Assembly (NCBI GenBank): GCA_039033855.1
Contig: JBCCBV010000025.1
Location: forward strand, 1-35,071
Length of the DNA: 35,071 bases
Origin: JBCCBV01 sp039033855
GTDB taxonomy: Bacteria > Planctomycetota > Phycisphaerae > Phycisphaerales > Phycisphaeraceae
Direction of reading: 5' to 3'
Position 1 is the first letter of the stretch, and each line of letters begins with the position of its first letter. Below the pieces are notes generated by a model. That model had not been told where the DNA came from, ran no database searches, and was given only the letters and a program-made list of their open reading frames with translations. The position numbers and the translations under genes are program-made. This document shows positions 1-8,567 of this stretch, piece after piece.

Positions 1-848
1 GGACCGGTGTCGACCCCGCGGCGCTGGAGCGCGGGCACGAGCAACGCGGCCTGGGCGTCTTCGGCGATGAACACGCCGTCGATCCGCGGCTGACGGGACA
101 GCAGGTCGTCAACCAAACGGTCTGCCGCCTCGGCCAGCCGTGCAGAATCCTGGGCGTCGAAGCGGATGCAATATTTGTTGGAGACCGCGCTCGGCAATGA
201 AACCGCTTCGGCGTGCACGCCCATCTCTTGGGCCGCGTTGCGGAACGCCCGGGCGTGGAGCTGCAAAGCCCAGTGCCCTGGCAGGAGGTTGAGATAGGCG
301 AGCCGGTTCCGGCCCGAATCGACCAGGTGCTTGGCCGCGATCCGGCCAATCTCGTCGTTGTCCGGCATCACCTGATCGCCCCACGCAGGACGGACCGGGT
401 TGCTCATCAGCCAGACGGTGGGGAGTTCGGCGAATGACGCGCTGACATCCTCAAGGGGCATATCCCCATGCGCCAAGACGCCGTCAACGCGCGGATGACT
501 GAGATTGAGCCCGCTCACCTCTTCGGCGTTGGACAGAAATTTGACCGCCAAGTTGGCGTTTTGCTCTTCAAGGGACGACGAAACCCCCTCGACAAGCCGT
601 TGAAAGCCGGCGGTCGCCCGACTCGATTCGCCCAGACACACCAGGAACAGCACATTGGTCACGCGAGCAGACCTCTTAGAGCCCACCTTCGGGCCCGGCC
701 GGTTGACTGGCGGGGTGTAGCCGAGTTCCTGCATGGCCCGACGCACGCTGGCCGCGGTAGATTCGGAAACGCCTCGATGGTGGTTGATCACGCGCGAAAT
801 CGTTGCGTTGGACACCCCGGCTCGTTCTGCGACTTCGGCGATGGACAT
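1..848 (-). CDS. LacI-family transcriptional regulator (C-terminus cut by window edge)
   Basis: The frame is open from an ATG at 848-846 to base 1, giving 282 residues. The N-terminus starts SIAEVAERAGVSNATISRV, a typical LacI helix-turn-helix (residues 2-22), followed by the hinge region (about 45-55) and a periplasmic-binding-protein-like ligand domain with segments such as VTNVLFLVCLGES and DGVFIAEDAQ. LacI proteins are usually 330-345 residues, so roughly the last 50-60 are missing here. The gene is divergent from the Gfo/Idh-hydrolase-symporter-isomerase operon, with 236 bp between the starts, so it is probably the local repressor and responds to the sugar or a derivative handled by that operon. 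The ligand cannot be told from the sequence. Several longer reading frames on both strands across this stretch are shadows. Confidence 0.93.
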   Translation of the reverse strand, partial: MSIAEVAERAGVSNATISRVINHHRGVSESTAASVRRAMQELGYTPPVNRPGPKVGSKRSARVTNVLFLVCLGESSRATAGFQRLVEGVSSSLEEQNANLAVKFLSNAEEVSGLNLSHPRVDGVLAHGDMPLEDVSASFAELPTVWLMSNPVRPAWGDQVMPDNDEIGRIAAKHLVDSGRNRLAYLNLLPGHWALQLHARAFRNAAQEMGVHAEAVSLPSAVSNKYCIRFDAQDSARLAEAADRLVDDLLSRQPRIDGVFIAEDAQAALLVPALQRRGVDTG

Positions 849-941
849 GGCGACTCACTGCGGCGACAAAGACAAATCGTGATACAGACCACCGAAAACC
901 TAATCCGCTGGCACCACCGTGTCAATGGTATTTTCAGACGT

Positions 942-968
942 AATTTACTTTTCCCAGTGTCGTAAATT
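942..968. promoter_or_regulatory. Inverted repeat, candidate LacI-family operator
   Basis: AATTTAC at 942-948 and GTAAATT at 962-968 are perfect 7-bp inverted arms separated by 13 bp. They sit in an AT-richer patch between the divergent LacI regulator and the Gfo/Idh operon, where an autoregulatory operator is expected. The spacer is longer than in classical LacI operators, which are nearly contiguous palindromes with a central CG, so this may be part of two half-sites or a chance repeat. Confidence 0.35.
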
Positions 969-1084
969 GCACAAACACCCCAAAAGAGTTCCCAAATCGC
1001 ATGAAGTGGTATAACCTTCTCACGGGAAACACGCGCAAGGTGTTCATCGGTCCTCATCCCTGCTTCAGTTTTCTGAAAATTACC

Positions 1085-2422
1085 ATGAAAAACGGAGCAT
1101 ATCGGGCACGCGGTACTCGACTGGGGCTGGTGGGCCTTGGTGGCTACGCGGGACACATCTGCGAGCTGCTGACCCGGCGGGACGAAGGGCGTCACGCCGG
1201 GTTGCAGTTGGTCGCGATGTACGTGCCCGACCCGGCGAGGCACCGCGACCGCATCGCCGAACTCTCCAAGCAGGGCGTTCGATTCCACGACAGCTATGCA
1301 TCGCTGCTGGCGGACGACATCGGGGGGGTCTGGCTGCCGGTGCCGATCCACCTGCATCGATCGATGACCGAGGCTGCGCTGGAGCGCGGGGTTGCGGTGA
1401 TGTGCGAAAAACCGGTCGCGGCGACGGTCGAGGAGGTGCGATCCATGGCCGAGGCCTCGGACCGGACGGGGACGCCGGTGCTTGTGGGATTTCAGAACCT
1501 TTACGAACCGGCAACGCTAGAACTGAAACACGCCTTGATGGCGGCCCGTGGTCCTCGACCGCTCCATACGGTCGTCACGGGCGGCTGGCCGCGCGGCTCG
1601 AACTATTACGAGCGCAACGGCTGGGCGGGTCGGCTGTGCTATCACGACCGGTGGGTGCTGGACGGCCCTGCCAGCAACGCGATGGCGCACTTCATCAACC
1701 TGGCCGCGTTCTTGATTGGCCCAACCGCGACCGAGTCTGCGAAGCCCGTGTCGATCGAGGCAGAGCTGTACCGCGCGAACGAGATCGAGAGTTACGACAC
1801 GATTTCAACCCGCGTGTGCTTCGCCGGTGGATCGACGCTGACCGCCACGCTCACCCACGCCTGCGCCCGGCAGATCGAGCCCACGGTCCGCATCCTTGGG
1901 GACAACTTGCACGCGATCTGGCGCGACGAATCCGAGCACATCGAACTGGACATCCACGGCAAGGCCAGCACCCTCCGGCGCAACGTCGATCCGCGAGGCG
2001 CCATGCTGCGCTGTATCGCCGCGACGGCCGAAGGGGGGGCGCTCGCGACCCAGCCCGGAATGCCGTACGCGACGATCGAAACCTCGCTTGCCCAAACCAC
2101 GATCGTCAACGGAGCCCTGCAAGCGGCGCCGATCTACACCCTGCCGCCTTCGACCTGGCATCGCATCACCACCAAGCACGGCGGAACGGTCCGAGCGATC
2201 CACGGCATCGAAGACGCGCTCACGGCCGCGTCCTCCGAAGGCAAAATGCTCCACGAACTCGCCGCGTTGGCTTGGCCCGTGCCCGCGAGTCTCCTCGACC
2301 TGAGGGGCTATGAGCGCTTCGCCGGGCCGAAACTCAGCCATCAACCCGGTCCCCCCAAACCGGTCGTCACTACCGCCCCGCCCCCGCCGCGCGGGCGATC
2401 GACCCGAGCCGCCACGGCGTAG
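1085..2422 (+). CDS. Gfo/Idh/MocA-family NAD(P)-dependent oxidoreductase
   Basis: A 445-residue protein. Residues 13-23 form the Rossmann dinucleotide motif (GLVGLGGYAG) and MCEKP near residue 107 is the family EKP motif, whose Lys contacts cofactor and substrate. The C-terminal half has the alpha/beta sheet dimer domain (for example RGSNYYERNGWAG) and then a Pro-rich tail. The family oxidises or reduces hydroxyls on sugars, inositols and related compounds; the substrate is unknown. I chose the ATG at 1085 because the protein begins just before the Rossmann strand. An in-frame ATG at 1001 would add 28 residues unlike the family. Neither start has a clear Shine-Dalgarno. It is the first gene of the operon divergent from the LacI regulator, with 17 bp to the next gene. 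Confidence 0.9.
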   Translation: MKNGAYRARGTRLGLVGLGGYAGHICELLTRRDEGRHAGLQLVAMYVPDPARHRDRIAELSKQGVRFHDSYASLLADDIGGVWLPVPIHLHRSMTEAALERGVAVMCEKPVAATVEEVRSMAEASDRTGTPVLVGFQNLYEPATLELKHALMAARGPRPLHTVVTGGWPRGSNYYERNGWAGRLCYHDRWVLDGPASNAMAHFINLAAFLIGPTATESAKPVSIEAELYRANEIESYDTISTRVCFAGGSTLTATLTHACARQIEPTVRILGDNLHAIWRDESEHIELDIHGKASTLRRNVDPRGAMLRCIAATAEGGALATQPGMPYATIETSLAQTTIVNGALQAAPIYTLPPSTWHRITTKHGGTVRAIHGIEDALTAASSEGKMLHELAALAWPVPASLLDLRGYERFAGPKLSHQPGPPKPVVTTAPPPPRGRSTRAATA

Positions 2423-2439
2423 CTCCCGGCCCATTGTTC

Positions 2440-3363
2440 ATGCATAGAAGATTCCAAACTCTCGCTGTGAAATGGTTCGTGCCGGCGGTGGCCGTCTTGA
2501 TCGGTCTGCTTGCCGCGCAAAACGGTCTTGCCGCGGAACCGGCCGGACAGCCCCACGTTTACAAGAGCGTCGGTGGGCAGGACCTGGTGCTCTACGTCAC
2601 GCGGCCGCCAGGCTGGCGGGCCACAGATCGTCGCCCCGCGATCTTGTTCTTCCACGGCGGTAGTTGGAGGGGGGGCGCTCCCGGGCAATTTACGCACCAC
2701 GCCACGTACCTCGCTTCACGGGGCATGGTGGCCGTCCAAGTGCAATACCGCCTGCTCGACAAGGCATCGTCCGAACCACCCACCGCCTGCGTGCAAGACG
2801 CCCGCAGCGCCATGCGCTGGGTGCGGAGCCGCGCCGACGAACTGGGGATCGATCCGGACCGCATCGCCTCGGCCGGCGGCTCGGCGGGCGGGCACCTGGC
2901 CGCCAGCCTGGGCATGATCGAAGGCCACGACGACCCGGAGGACGATCTCTCCGTCCCTGTGCAGTCGAACGCGATGGTGCTGTTCAACCCCATCATCGAC
3001 GTGAGCCCAGACGGTTGGCAGCCCGGATACGAGCGCGTCGGCGACCGCTACCCCGACTACTCGCCGATCCACAACATCGGCACGGGCACGCCGCCCGCGG
3101 TCATGTTCTTCGGCACCGAAGACACGGCGACCAGCGTGGCGACCATCGAACGATTCCGGCTCGAAATGCACGAAGCAGGCGTCCGGTGCGACGTCGTCAT
3201 GTTCGAAGGCATGGAGCACGGGTTCTTCAACCACACAAAGCACGACGGACAACCCTTCTACGAGACGCTCCTCGCCACCGATGTTTTCCTGACCTCACTC
3301 GGTTGGCTGGACGGCCCCCCGACGCTTGAAACGCCCGCAAGAAGTACTGCGGACCGCAAGTAA
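2440..3363 (+). CDS. Exported alpha/beta hydrolase (esterase/lipase, BD-FAE or fold-3 type)
   Basis: A 307-residue protein with an N-terminal hydrophobic signal sequence ending near LAA-EPAG, so export is expected. The oxyanion-hole motif HGGSWRGG starts at residue 72. The nucleophile elbow GGSAGGH places the catalytic Ser at 148, with the acid probably Asp228 (GTEDT) and the His at 260 (MEHGFF), a complete triad. Fold and motifs match carboxylesterases that remove acetyl or feruloyl groups from polysaccharides. Its place between an oxidoreductase and a sugar-type symporter fits de-esterification of an extracellular or periplasmic glycan, which is inference. A TTG six bases upstream (2434) is an alternative start. 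The gap to the symporter gene is 53 bp. Confidence 0.9.
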   Translation: MHRRFQTLAVKWFVPAVAVLIGLLAAQNGLAAEPAGQPHVYKSVGGQDLVLYVTRPPGWRATDRRPAILFFHGGSWRGGAPGQFTHHATYLASRGMVAVQVQYRLLDKASSEPPTACVQDARSAMRWVRSRADELGIDPDRIASAGGSAGGHLAASLGMIEGHDDPEDDLSVPVQSNAMVLFNPIIDVSPDGWQPGYERVGDRYPDYSPIHNIGTGTPPAVMFFGTEDTATSVATIERFRLEMHEAGVRCDVVMFEGMEHGFFNHTKHDGQPFYETLLATDVFLTSLGWLDGPPTLETPARSTADRK

Positions 3364-3416
3364 TCCATCTGTCCGCGTTTCATCCCCCACACGCGCCGTA
3401 TCTTGGTCTCGTCTTC

Positions 3417-5951
3417 ATGCTTATCCCCTTGCTTTCGTATCGGCGTGTGCAAGCACGGATCGCGCGATCCGTGCTAAAGCCTGTTTGGTGTGCGGCGGTG
3501 TTGTTCGCCTTCGCTGGCGAGGGCCTGGCCCAGCAACCCACTGAAAAGCCGACGCTGCCGCCCACCCAAGTTGCCGTGCTGCCCGTTGCCTGGGCCGCCG
3601 ACCAACCCGTTTCGGTTAGCGCGATCGACGGCCGGACGATCGCGATCACGCAAGGCCAGACGTACCTCCTCCAAGAGCAGAAGGACCCCGAAGCCCAGGA
3701 TCAAAGGTCTTGGACTTGGGAACCGGCGGGCCCCGCGGGCTTCACCGAAACGCCCTTGGCGCTCACGGTGGCGAAAGACAGCGCCATCGCCTTGCTGCCC
3801 GCCCCGCCCGATAGCCAGCAGACCCCGGTGGCCCGGCTGACGCTGGACGACGCGGGCGGCAAGGTCGCCAAGGCCGATCTTCCCGCGCTGCCCGCGGCGC
3901 TCAACACCGCCGCCGCCACGGTGATCGACGAGGTGCTCTACGTCACCAGCGGCCAGCAGCACTGGTCGCTGGCGCTGGGTGAAGACGGCGCCGCTTGGGA
4001 GCAACTGGATGCGCCTGCTGCCGCGGTGCAGCGGCCCGCGTTGGTTGCGCAGGCGGAAGGCTTGTACCTCTTCGGTGCCGACGCCAGCCAGGCCCCGGTC
4101 GCCTACCGGCTGGACACGAAGGCGAAGCCCAAGACCTGGACGCAGGTCGCCGCGCCCCCCGCTTGGCCAGGCCAACCCCAAGCGGTTCCCTACGGCTACG
4201 CGCACATCTACGTCTTCGATCGGGCTGGTGGCCAGAGCGCCGTCAACGTGTCGGGCTACCACAGCATCACCGACCGCTGGTTCGCGTTCGGCGGGCTCGA
4301 TGCGCCCCTAAGCGGCGCGATCTCGGTCGCGCCGCTGGACAAGCAGGCCGTCCTGGTCGCCCCCGGCGGCGCGGTGCTGTTCGAGGTCGAGGTCAAGACG
4401 AACTACGGCTGGTGGGACCACGGCGTGGTCGCGGCGTACCTGCTGGGCATGCTCGCGATGGGCTGGTATTTCACGCGAAAACGCGAAACCGCCAACGACT
4501 ACTTCCGCGGCGGCCAGCGCATCCCTTGGTGGGCCGCGGGGATGTCGCTCTTCGCCACCGGGGCCTCGGCGATCAGCCTCGCCGGCATGCCGGGCATCGC
4601 GTTTGGGACCGACTGGACGTACTTCACCGTCACCCTCGCTTCGGCGGTGTTCATCCCGATCGCGATCTTCTTTATCGCCCCGCTGGTGCGACGGATGAAC
4701 CTTTCGACCGCCAACGCGTACCTCGAACGGCGCTTCGGGGTGACGTCGCGACTGTTCGCCAGCACCATCTGGATCGTCAGCCAGGTCGCGGCGCGTATCG
4801 CTTCGGTCATGTTGCTCTCGGCGATCGCGCTCTCGGCGATCGCGGACCTCGAGGTCTGGCACGCCATCGTCCTCATGGGCGTGGTCACCACGCTTTACAC
4901 CTATCTGGGCGGGCTGACCGCGGTGATCTGGACCGACACCATCCAGGGCTTTGTCATGGTCATCACGGTCGTCGGCTGCCTTGCCCTGGCGCTGTTTAGC
5001 CTCGATACCGGGGCCGCCGAACTTTGGCGCGACCTCCAAGCCAACGACAAGCTCAAGACGTTCGACTTGGACATGACCAGCGTCTCCACCGAAACCACGC
5101 TTGTTTTCTTCCTGCACTTCTTTTTCTTCACCTGTATGTGGATCACCGACCAGAACTTCGTGCAGCGGGTGCAGAGCACGCCCGACCTGCGGCAGACCAA
5201 GATGGCGGTCGCAACCCAGATGGCCGTGGCCGTGCCCATCAACATCCTGCTGTTCGGGCTCGGCACCATGCTGTGGCTGTTCTACCGGGCCCAGCCCGAA
5301 ACGATCAGCCCCGCGATGAAAAACAGCGAAGCGGCGTTCCCCTTCTTCGCCGCGCAGCAGCTGCCGACCGGCCTTTCCGGCCTCGTCGTCGCCGCCCTGC
5401 TGGCCGCCACCATGTCGACGGTGTCATCCGGCATCTGCTCGGTGTCCGACCTGTGCACCAACGACTTTTACAAGCGTTTCGCGAAGAAACCCACCGACGA
5501 GCAGGTGCTGCGGCTCGGCCGGCTGCTTACGGCCGCGGTGGGGGTCTTCGGCACCATCGCGGCGCTTCTGATGTCGCGGCTCGACGGCTTGGAGTCGGTT
5601 TGGAAGGTCATGCTCGAAGCGTTCAGCCTGATCAGCAGCAGCATCCTCGGCCTGTTCCTGCTGGGCCTGATCTCCAAACAGACGCACGAGCTCGGCGCCA
5701 TGATCGGCGCCGTGTTTGGCATGCTGGTCGTGGTCTACCTCAAGCTCGAGTTTGAATCCGAAGTCCACTTCCTGCTCTATATCCCGATCGGCACGACGGC
5801 GGCCGTGCCCGTCGGCCTGATCGCGAGCCTGGTCCTGCCAGGCCGGCCCAGGGCCACCGCGGGCCTGACGTTCTACGACATGCCCAAGGACCCGCCGGCC
5901 GACGCCGTGCCCGGCGAAACGCCCGTCGTCGATACGCCAAACGCGACCTGA
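3417..5951 (+). CDS. Sodium:solute symporter with N-terminal beta-propeller (mutarotase-like) domain
   Basis: An 844-residue fusion. Residues 1-38 are a signal peptide (cleavage near GLAQQ). Residues about 45-325 form a kelch-like beta-propeller of the cyclically permuted mutarotase type, with repeating blade elements such as YHSITDRWFAFGGLD. From about 331 (WWDHGVVAAYLLGML) to 830 follows a full SSS-family sodium symporter with about 13 membrane helices, including the family segment YLGGLTAVIWTDTIQGF. The propeller would lie outside the cytoplasmic membrane and could bind or mutarotate the sugar before import. Such fusions are known in Planctomycetes and Bacteroidetes sugar loci. The substrate is unidentified; the isomerase-like gene downstream suggests a sugar or sugar acid. 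It is the third gene of the operon. Confidence 0.9.
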   Translation: MLIPLLSYRRVQARIARSVLKPVWCAAVLFAFAGEGLAQQPTEKPTLPPTQVAVLPVAWAADQPVSVSAIDGRTIAITQGQTYLLQEQKDPEAQDQRSWTWEPAGPAGFTETPLALTVAKDSAIALLPAPPDSQQTPVARLTLDDAGGKVAKADLPALPAALNTAAATVIDEVLYVTSGQQHWSLALGEDGAAWEQLDAPAAAVQRPALVAQAEGLYLFGADASQAPVAYRLDTKAKPKTWTQVAAPPAWPGQPQAVPYGYAHIYVFDRAGGQSAVNVSGYHSITDRWFAFGGLDAPLSGAISVAPLDKQAVLVAPGGAVLFEVEVKTNYGWWDHGVVAAYLLGMLAMGWYFTRKRETANDYFRGGQRIPWWAAGMSLFATGASAISLAGMPGIAFGTDWTYFTVTLASAVFIPIAIFFIAPLVRRMNLSTANAYLERRFGVTSRLFASTIWIVSQVAARIASVMLLSAIALSAIADLEVWHAIVLMGVVTTLYTYLGGLTAVIWTDTIQGFVMVITVVGCLALALFSLDTGAAELWRDLQANDKLKTFDLDMTSVSTETTLVFFLHFFFFTCMWITDQNFVQRVQSTPDLRQTKMAVATQMAVAVPINILLFGLGTMLWLFYRAQPETISPAMKNSEAAFPFFAAQQLPTGLSGLVVAALLAATMSTVSSGICSVSDLCTNDFYKRFAKKPTDEQVLRLGRLLTAAVGVFGTIAALLMSRLDGLESVWKVMLEAFSLISSSILGLFLLGLISKQTHELGAMIGAVFGMLVVVYLKLEFESEVHFLLYIPIGTTAAVPVGLIASLVLPGRPRATAGLTFYDMPKDPPADAVPGETPVVDTPNAT

Positions 5952-6013
5952 GCCATCGCGCTCCTCACCAACCAAGCGCATCTCAAGCACACTCCCGCCA
6001 CAGGAGCAACCCC

Positions 6014-6826
6014 ATGGACGACCCCGTGCTCACTCTGCTCGCCGTACTCATGCTGCTGTGTCTCACCACAGCCTGCGCGGTCGCCGATGAACCCGGCGCC
6101 GAAGACAACGCCTTCACCGCCGCCAACGAGCGGGAATGGCAGGAAGCCTTCTTCGACCCCTGCACCGAAGACTGGACGAAGCGGTGGTTCCTCGACGGAC
6201 GGGTCGCCAGCGTCCGCAACTCCCAAGAGGGCATGCAGATGACCTCCGGCCCGCGCGCCTTCAACGATGCTCACCACATGGTGCTGTGGACCAAAGACTC
6301 GTTCGAGGGCGACGTGAAAATCGAATACGAGTACACCCGGCTCGACTTCGAGACCAGCTTCGTCAACATCCTCTACATCCAGGCCACCGGCAGCGGCCAA
6401 GGCCGGTTCGCCACCGACATCACCGAGTGGTCTGTTCACCGCGAAACGCCGGCGATGCGCATGTACTTCGACCACATGCACCTCTATCACATCAGCTACG
6501 CCGCGTTCGGAAACACCGACAGCGAGGTCACCGACTACATCCGGGCCCGCCGATACATGCCCCACGCAACCGGGCTCAAAGGCACCGAACTCACCCCCGA
6601 CTACACCGACACCGGCCTGTTCGCGCCCGGCGTGCCGCACAAAATCACCGTCATCAAGTCGGACCGAGCCTTGCTCATGCGCGTCGAGAACGCCGAGCAG
6701 ACCCGTACCTTCCACTTCAAGAACGAAAACCTGCCTGCGATTACCGAAGGCCGCATCGGCCTCCGGCAGATGTTCGCACGTTCTTCTCGATACAAGAATT
6801 TCCGCGTCAGCGTGCCGGCCGAGTAG
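6014..6826 (+). CDS. Exported DUF1961-family protein
   Basis: A 270-residue protein with an N-terminal hydrophobic segment (about residues 5-24) ending CAVADEP, a Sec signal. Cys21 sits in a weak lipobox context (LTTAC), so a lipoprotein is possible but not convincing. The mature part matches what I recall of the DUF1961 family, a lectin/glucanase-like beta-sandwich found in polysaccharide-use loci. Diagnostic segments are HHMVLWTKDSFEGD, NILYIQATGSGQG, YFDHMHLYHISYA and EGRIGLRQMF. No catalytic role is established, and carbohydrate binding or lyase activity is only inferred from fold and context. A Shine-Dalgarno-like AGGAG lies just upstream (6002-6006). It is the fourth gene of the operon, 62 bp after the symporter and 40 bp before the isomerase-like gene. 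Confidence 0.85.
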   Translation: MDDPVLTLLAVLMLLCLTTACAVADEPGAEDNAFTAANEREWQEAFFDPCTEDWTKRWFLDGRVASVRNSQEGMQMTSGPRAFNDAHHMVLWTKDSFEGDVKIEYEYTRLDFETSFVNILYIQATGSGQGRFATDITEWSVHRETPAMRMYFDHMHLYHISYAAFGNTDSEVTDYIRARRYMPHATGLKGTELTPDYTDTGLFAPGVPHKITVIKSDRALLMRVENAEQTRTFHFKNENLPAITEGRIGLRQMFARSSRYKNFRVSVPAE

Positions 6827-6866
6827 CGCCAAGCGACAAGCTACCTTGCATGAAACGGCCTCCGTG

Positions 6867-8294
6867 ATGAACTACCCCACCAAAATCGGTCTCTTCGGCA
6901 TCGGCCTTGACGCCTACTGGCCGCAGTTTCCCGGCCTGAAGGAACGCTTGGAGGGCTACCTGGGCCGGGTCGAGGCCAAGCTGACTCGGCCGGAGGTCGA
7001 GGTGGTCAACCTCGGCCTGATCGACAACCCCGTGCGGGCGCTCGAAGCCGGCCACGCGCTGCGCGCTGCGGATGTCGACGTCATCTTCCTCCACGTCACA
7101 ACCTATGCGCTGTCCTCAACCGTGCTGCCGGTCGTGCAGCGGGCGAAGGTCCCGGTGATCATCTTGAACCTGTCGCCCGAGGGCGCAATCGACTACGCCG
7201 CCTTCAATCAAATGAAGGATCGCGCGAAGATGACCGGCGAGTGGCTGGCGTACTGCGCCGCCTGCCCGGTGCCCGAGATCGCGAACGTCTTCAACCGGGC
7301 CGGCATCGACTTCCATCAGGTCACGGGCAAGCTCGACGACGACCCCACGTGCTGGAACGCGATCGACGCCTGGGTCGAAGCCGCCCGGGTCGCCAACGCC
7401 ATGTTCCACAACCGGCTGGGCGTCATGGGCCACTACTACGGCGGGATGCTCGACATCTACACCGACCTCACCCGGCAGTGCGCCTCGTTCGGCGGGCACA
7501 TCGAGATCGTCGAGGTCGACAAACTCGCCGCGCTGCGCAGCGAAGCGACCAACGCCGAGATCGACCAGCGCGTCGATCATTTCCGCGACGTGTTCGACGT
7601 GCAGGACGACGTCCCCCCGGAAGAACTGGCGCGGGCGGCCCGGACCAGCGTCGCCTTGGACCGCTTGGTGGACGAGCATCAGCTTGGATCGCTCGCGTAC
7701 TACTACATGGGCGCCGGAAACCCGGCCAACGAAGACGCCATCAGTTCCATCATCCTCGGCACGTCGCTGCTGACGGCACGGGGCGTCCCCGTGGCCGGCG
7801 AGCTCGAAATCAAGAACGCCCAAGCGATGAAAATCCTCGACAGCTTTGGCGTCGGCGGGAGCTTCACCGAGTACTACGCGATGGACTTCGACCACGACGT
7901 GGTGCTCATGGGGCACGACGGGCCCGGGCACATCGCCATCGCCGAGGGCAAGACCAAGGTGCGCCCGCTCGAGGTGTACCACGGCAAAATCGGGCGCGGC
8001 CTGAGCGTCGAGATGAGCGTGAAGCACGGCCCGGTCACACTGCTGAGCGTCGTCGAAACCCCCGACGGCGGCCTGAAACTACTTGTCGCCGAGGGCGAAT
8101 CGTGCCCCGGTCCGATCCTGGAGATCGGCAACACCAACAGCCGGTACCGTTTCGCGACCGGCGCCCAGCGGTTTGTCGAAGCGTGGAACGCGCACGGCCC
8201 GGCCCACCACTGCGCCGTGGGTGTCGGGCACATCGCAGACAAGATCGACAAGCTCGGCAAGCTTCTGAGCTTGCCCGTCGCGCAAGTCACTTGA
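6867..8294 (+). CDS. L-arabinose/L-fucose isomerase-like protein
   Basis: A 475-residue protein beginning MNYPTKIGLFGIGLDAYW, as in AraA-like isomerases. Candidate metal and catalytic residues occur at the spacing of AraA (Glu306, Glu333, His350, His450 in the E. coli enzyme): Glu in AGELEIK near 310, Glu in SFTEYYAMD near 335, His in MGHDGPGH near 350, and His in GPAHHCAVGVGH near 447-456. The residues between them differ strongly from true AraA, so it is best called a distant member acting on an unknown aldose, ketose or modified sugar. A TTG at 6846 would add seven residues. The ATG at 6867 is preferred because it abuts the conserved first beta strand. It is the last gene of the operon, with no kinase or aldolase beside it. 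Confidence 0.85.
   Translation: MNYPTKIGLFGIGLDAYWPQFPGLKERLEGYLGRVEAKLTRPEVEVVNLGLIDNPVRALEAGHALRAADVDVIFLHVTTYALSSTVLPVVQRAKVPVIILNLSPEGAIDYAAFNQMKDRAKMTGEWLAYCAACPVPEIANVFNRAGIDFHQVTGKLDDDPTCWNAIDAWVEAARVANAMFHNRLGVMGHYYGGMLDIYTDLTRQCASFGGHIEIVEVDKLAALRSEATNAEIDQRVDHFRDVFDVQDDVPPEELARAARTSVALDRLVDEHQLGSLAYYYMGAGNPANEDAISSIILGTSLLTARGVPVAGELEIKNAQAMKILDSFGVGGSFTEYYAMDFDHDVVLMGHDGPGHIAIAEGKTKVRPLEVYHGKIGRGLSVEMSVKHGPVTLLSVVETPDGGLKLLVAEGESCPGPILEIGNTNSRYRFATGAQRFVEAWNAHGPAHHCAVGVGHIADKIDKLGKLLSLPVAQVT
8256..8275 (+). other. Perfect 8-bp hairpin in the 3' end of the isomerase-like gene
   Basis: GGCAAGCT and AGCTTGCC form an uninterrupted 8-bp stem around a TCTG loop, 20 bp in front of the stop codon. 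No T-run follows, so it is not a standard intrinsic terminator. It could stabilise the mRNA 3' end, or it may be a by-product of the Gly-Lys-Leu-Leu-Ser-Leu-Pro codons. No better terminator is visible after 8294. Confidence 0.3.
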
Positions 8295-8362
8295 AGCATC
8301 CCCAGGAAGTGGTACACGGCCGTTCGCCAGGGCATTGGGAGCAACGCAGCGCATCAAACAAG

Positions 8363-8500
8363 TCAATCGGTGAACAAGCCTAAGTCGCTACAAACGACGC
8401 CCGGCGGGACGCCAGCAATGCCATCGATGCGGCCGGGAAAGACAAGCTCCAGAACTACCGCGAAGAATAAGACTCCGAGTGAAGCGAACCAGCCAGGCAT
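8363..8500 (-). CDS. Possible 45-residue membrane peptide (doubtful)
   Basis: This short frame starts at an ATG (8500-8498) and ends with TGA, encoding 45 residues that open with MPGWFASLGVLFFAVV, a plausible single membrane helix with no charged residue in its first 17. It lies 67 bp downstream of the tetR stop on the same strand, with a weak AAGG about 9 bases before the start. There is no recognisable family. It is the only candidate gene in the 273-bp gap 8295-8567, which otherwise holds nothing I can identify. Confidence 0.2.
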   Translation of the reverse strand: MPGWFASLGVLFFAVVLELVFPGRIDGIAGVPPGVVCSDLGLFTD

Positions 8501-8567
8501 GCTGACGCCTTGTCACAGTCTTCTCTGGCTTGCAAGATTCACCGTAAAAATAGGGCCGTTAGCGCGA

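Noticed and set aside
1001..1084. Upstream ATG start for the Gfo/Idh gene adding 28 residues
   Set aside because: The extra residues do not resemble family N-termini and overlap the probable promoter/operator region.
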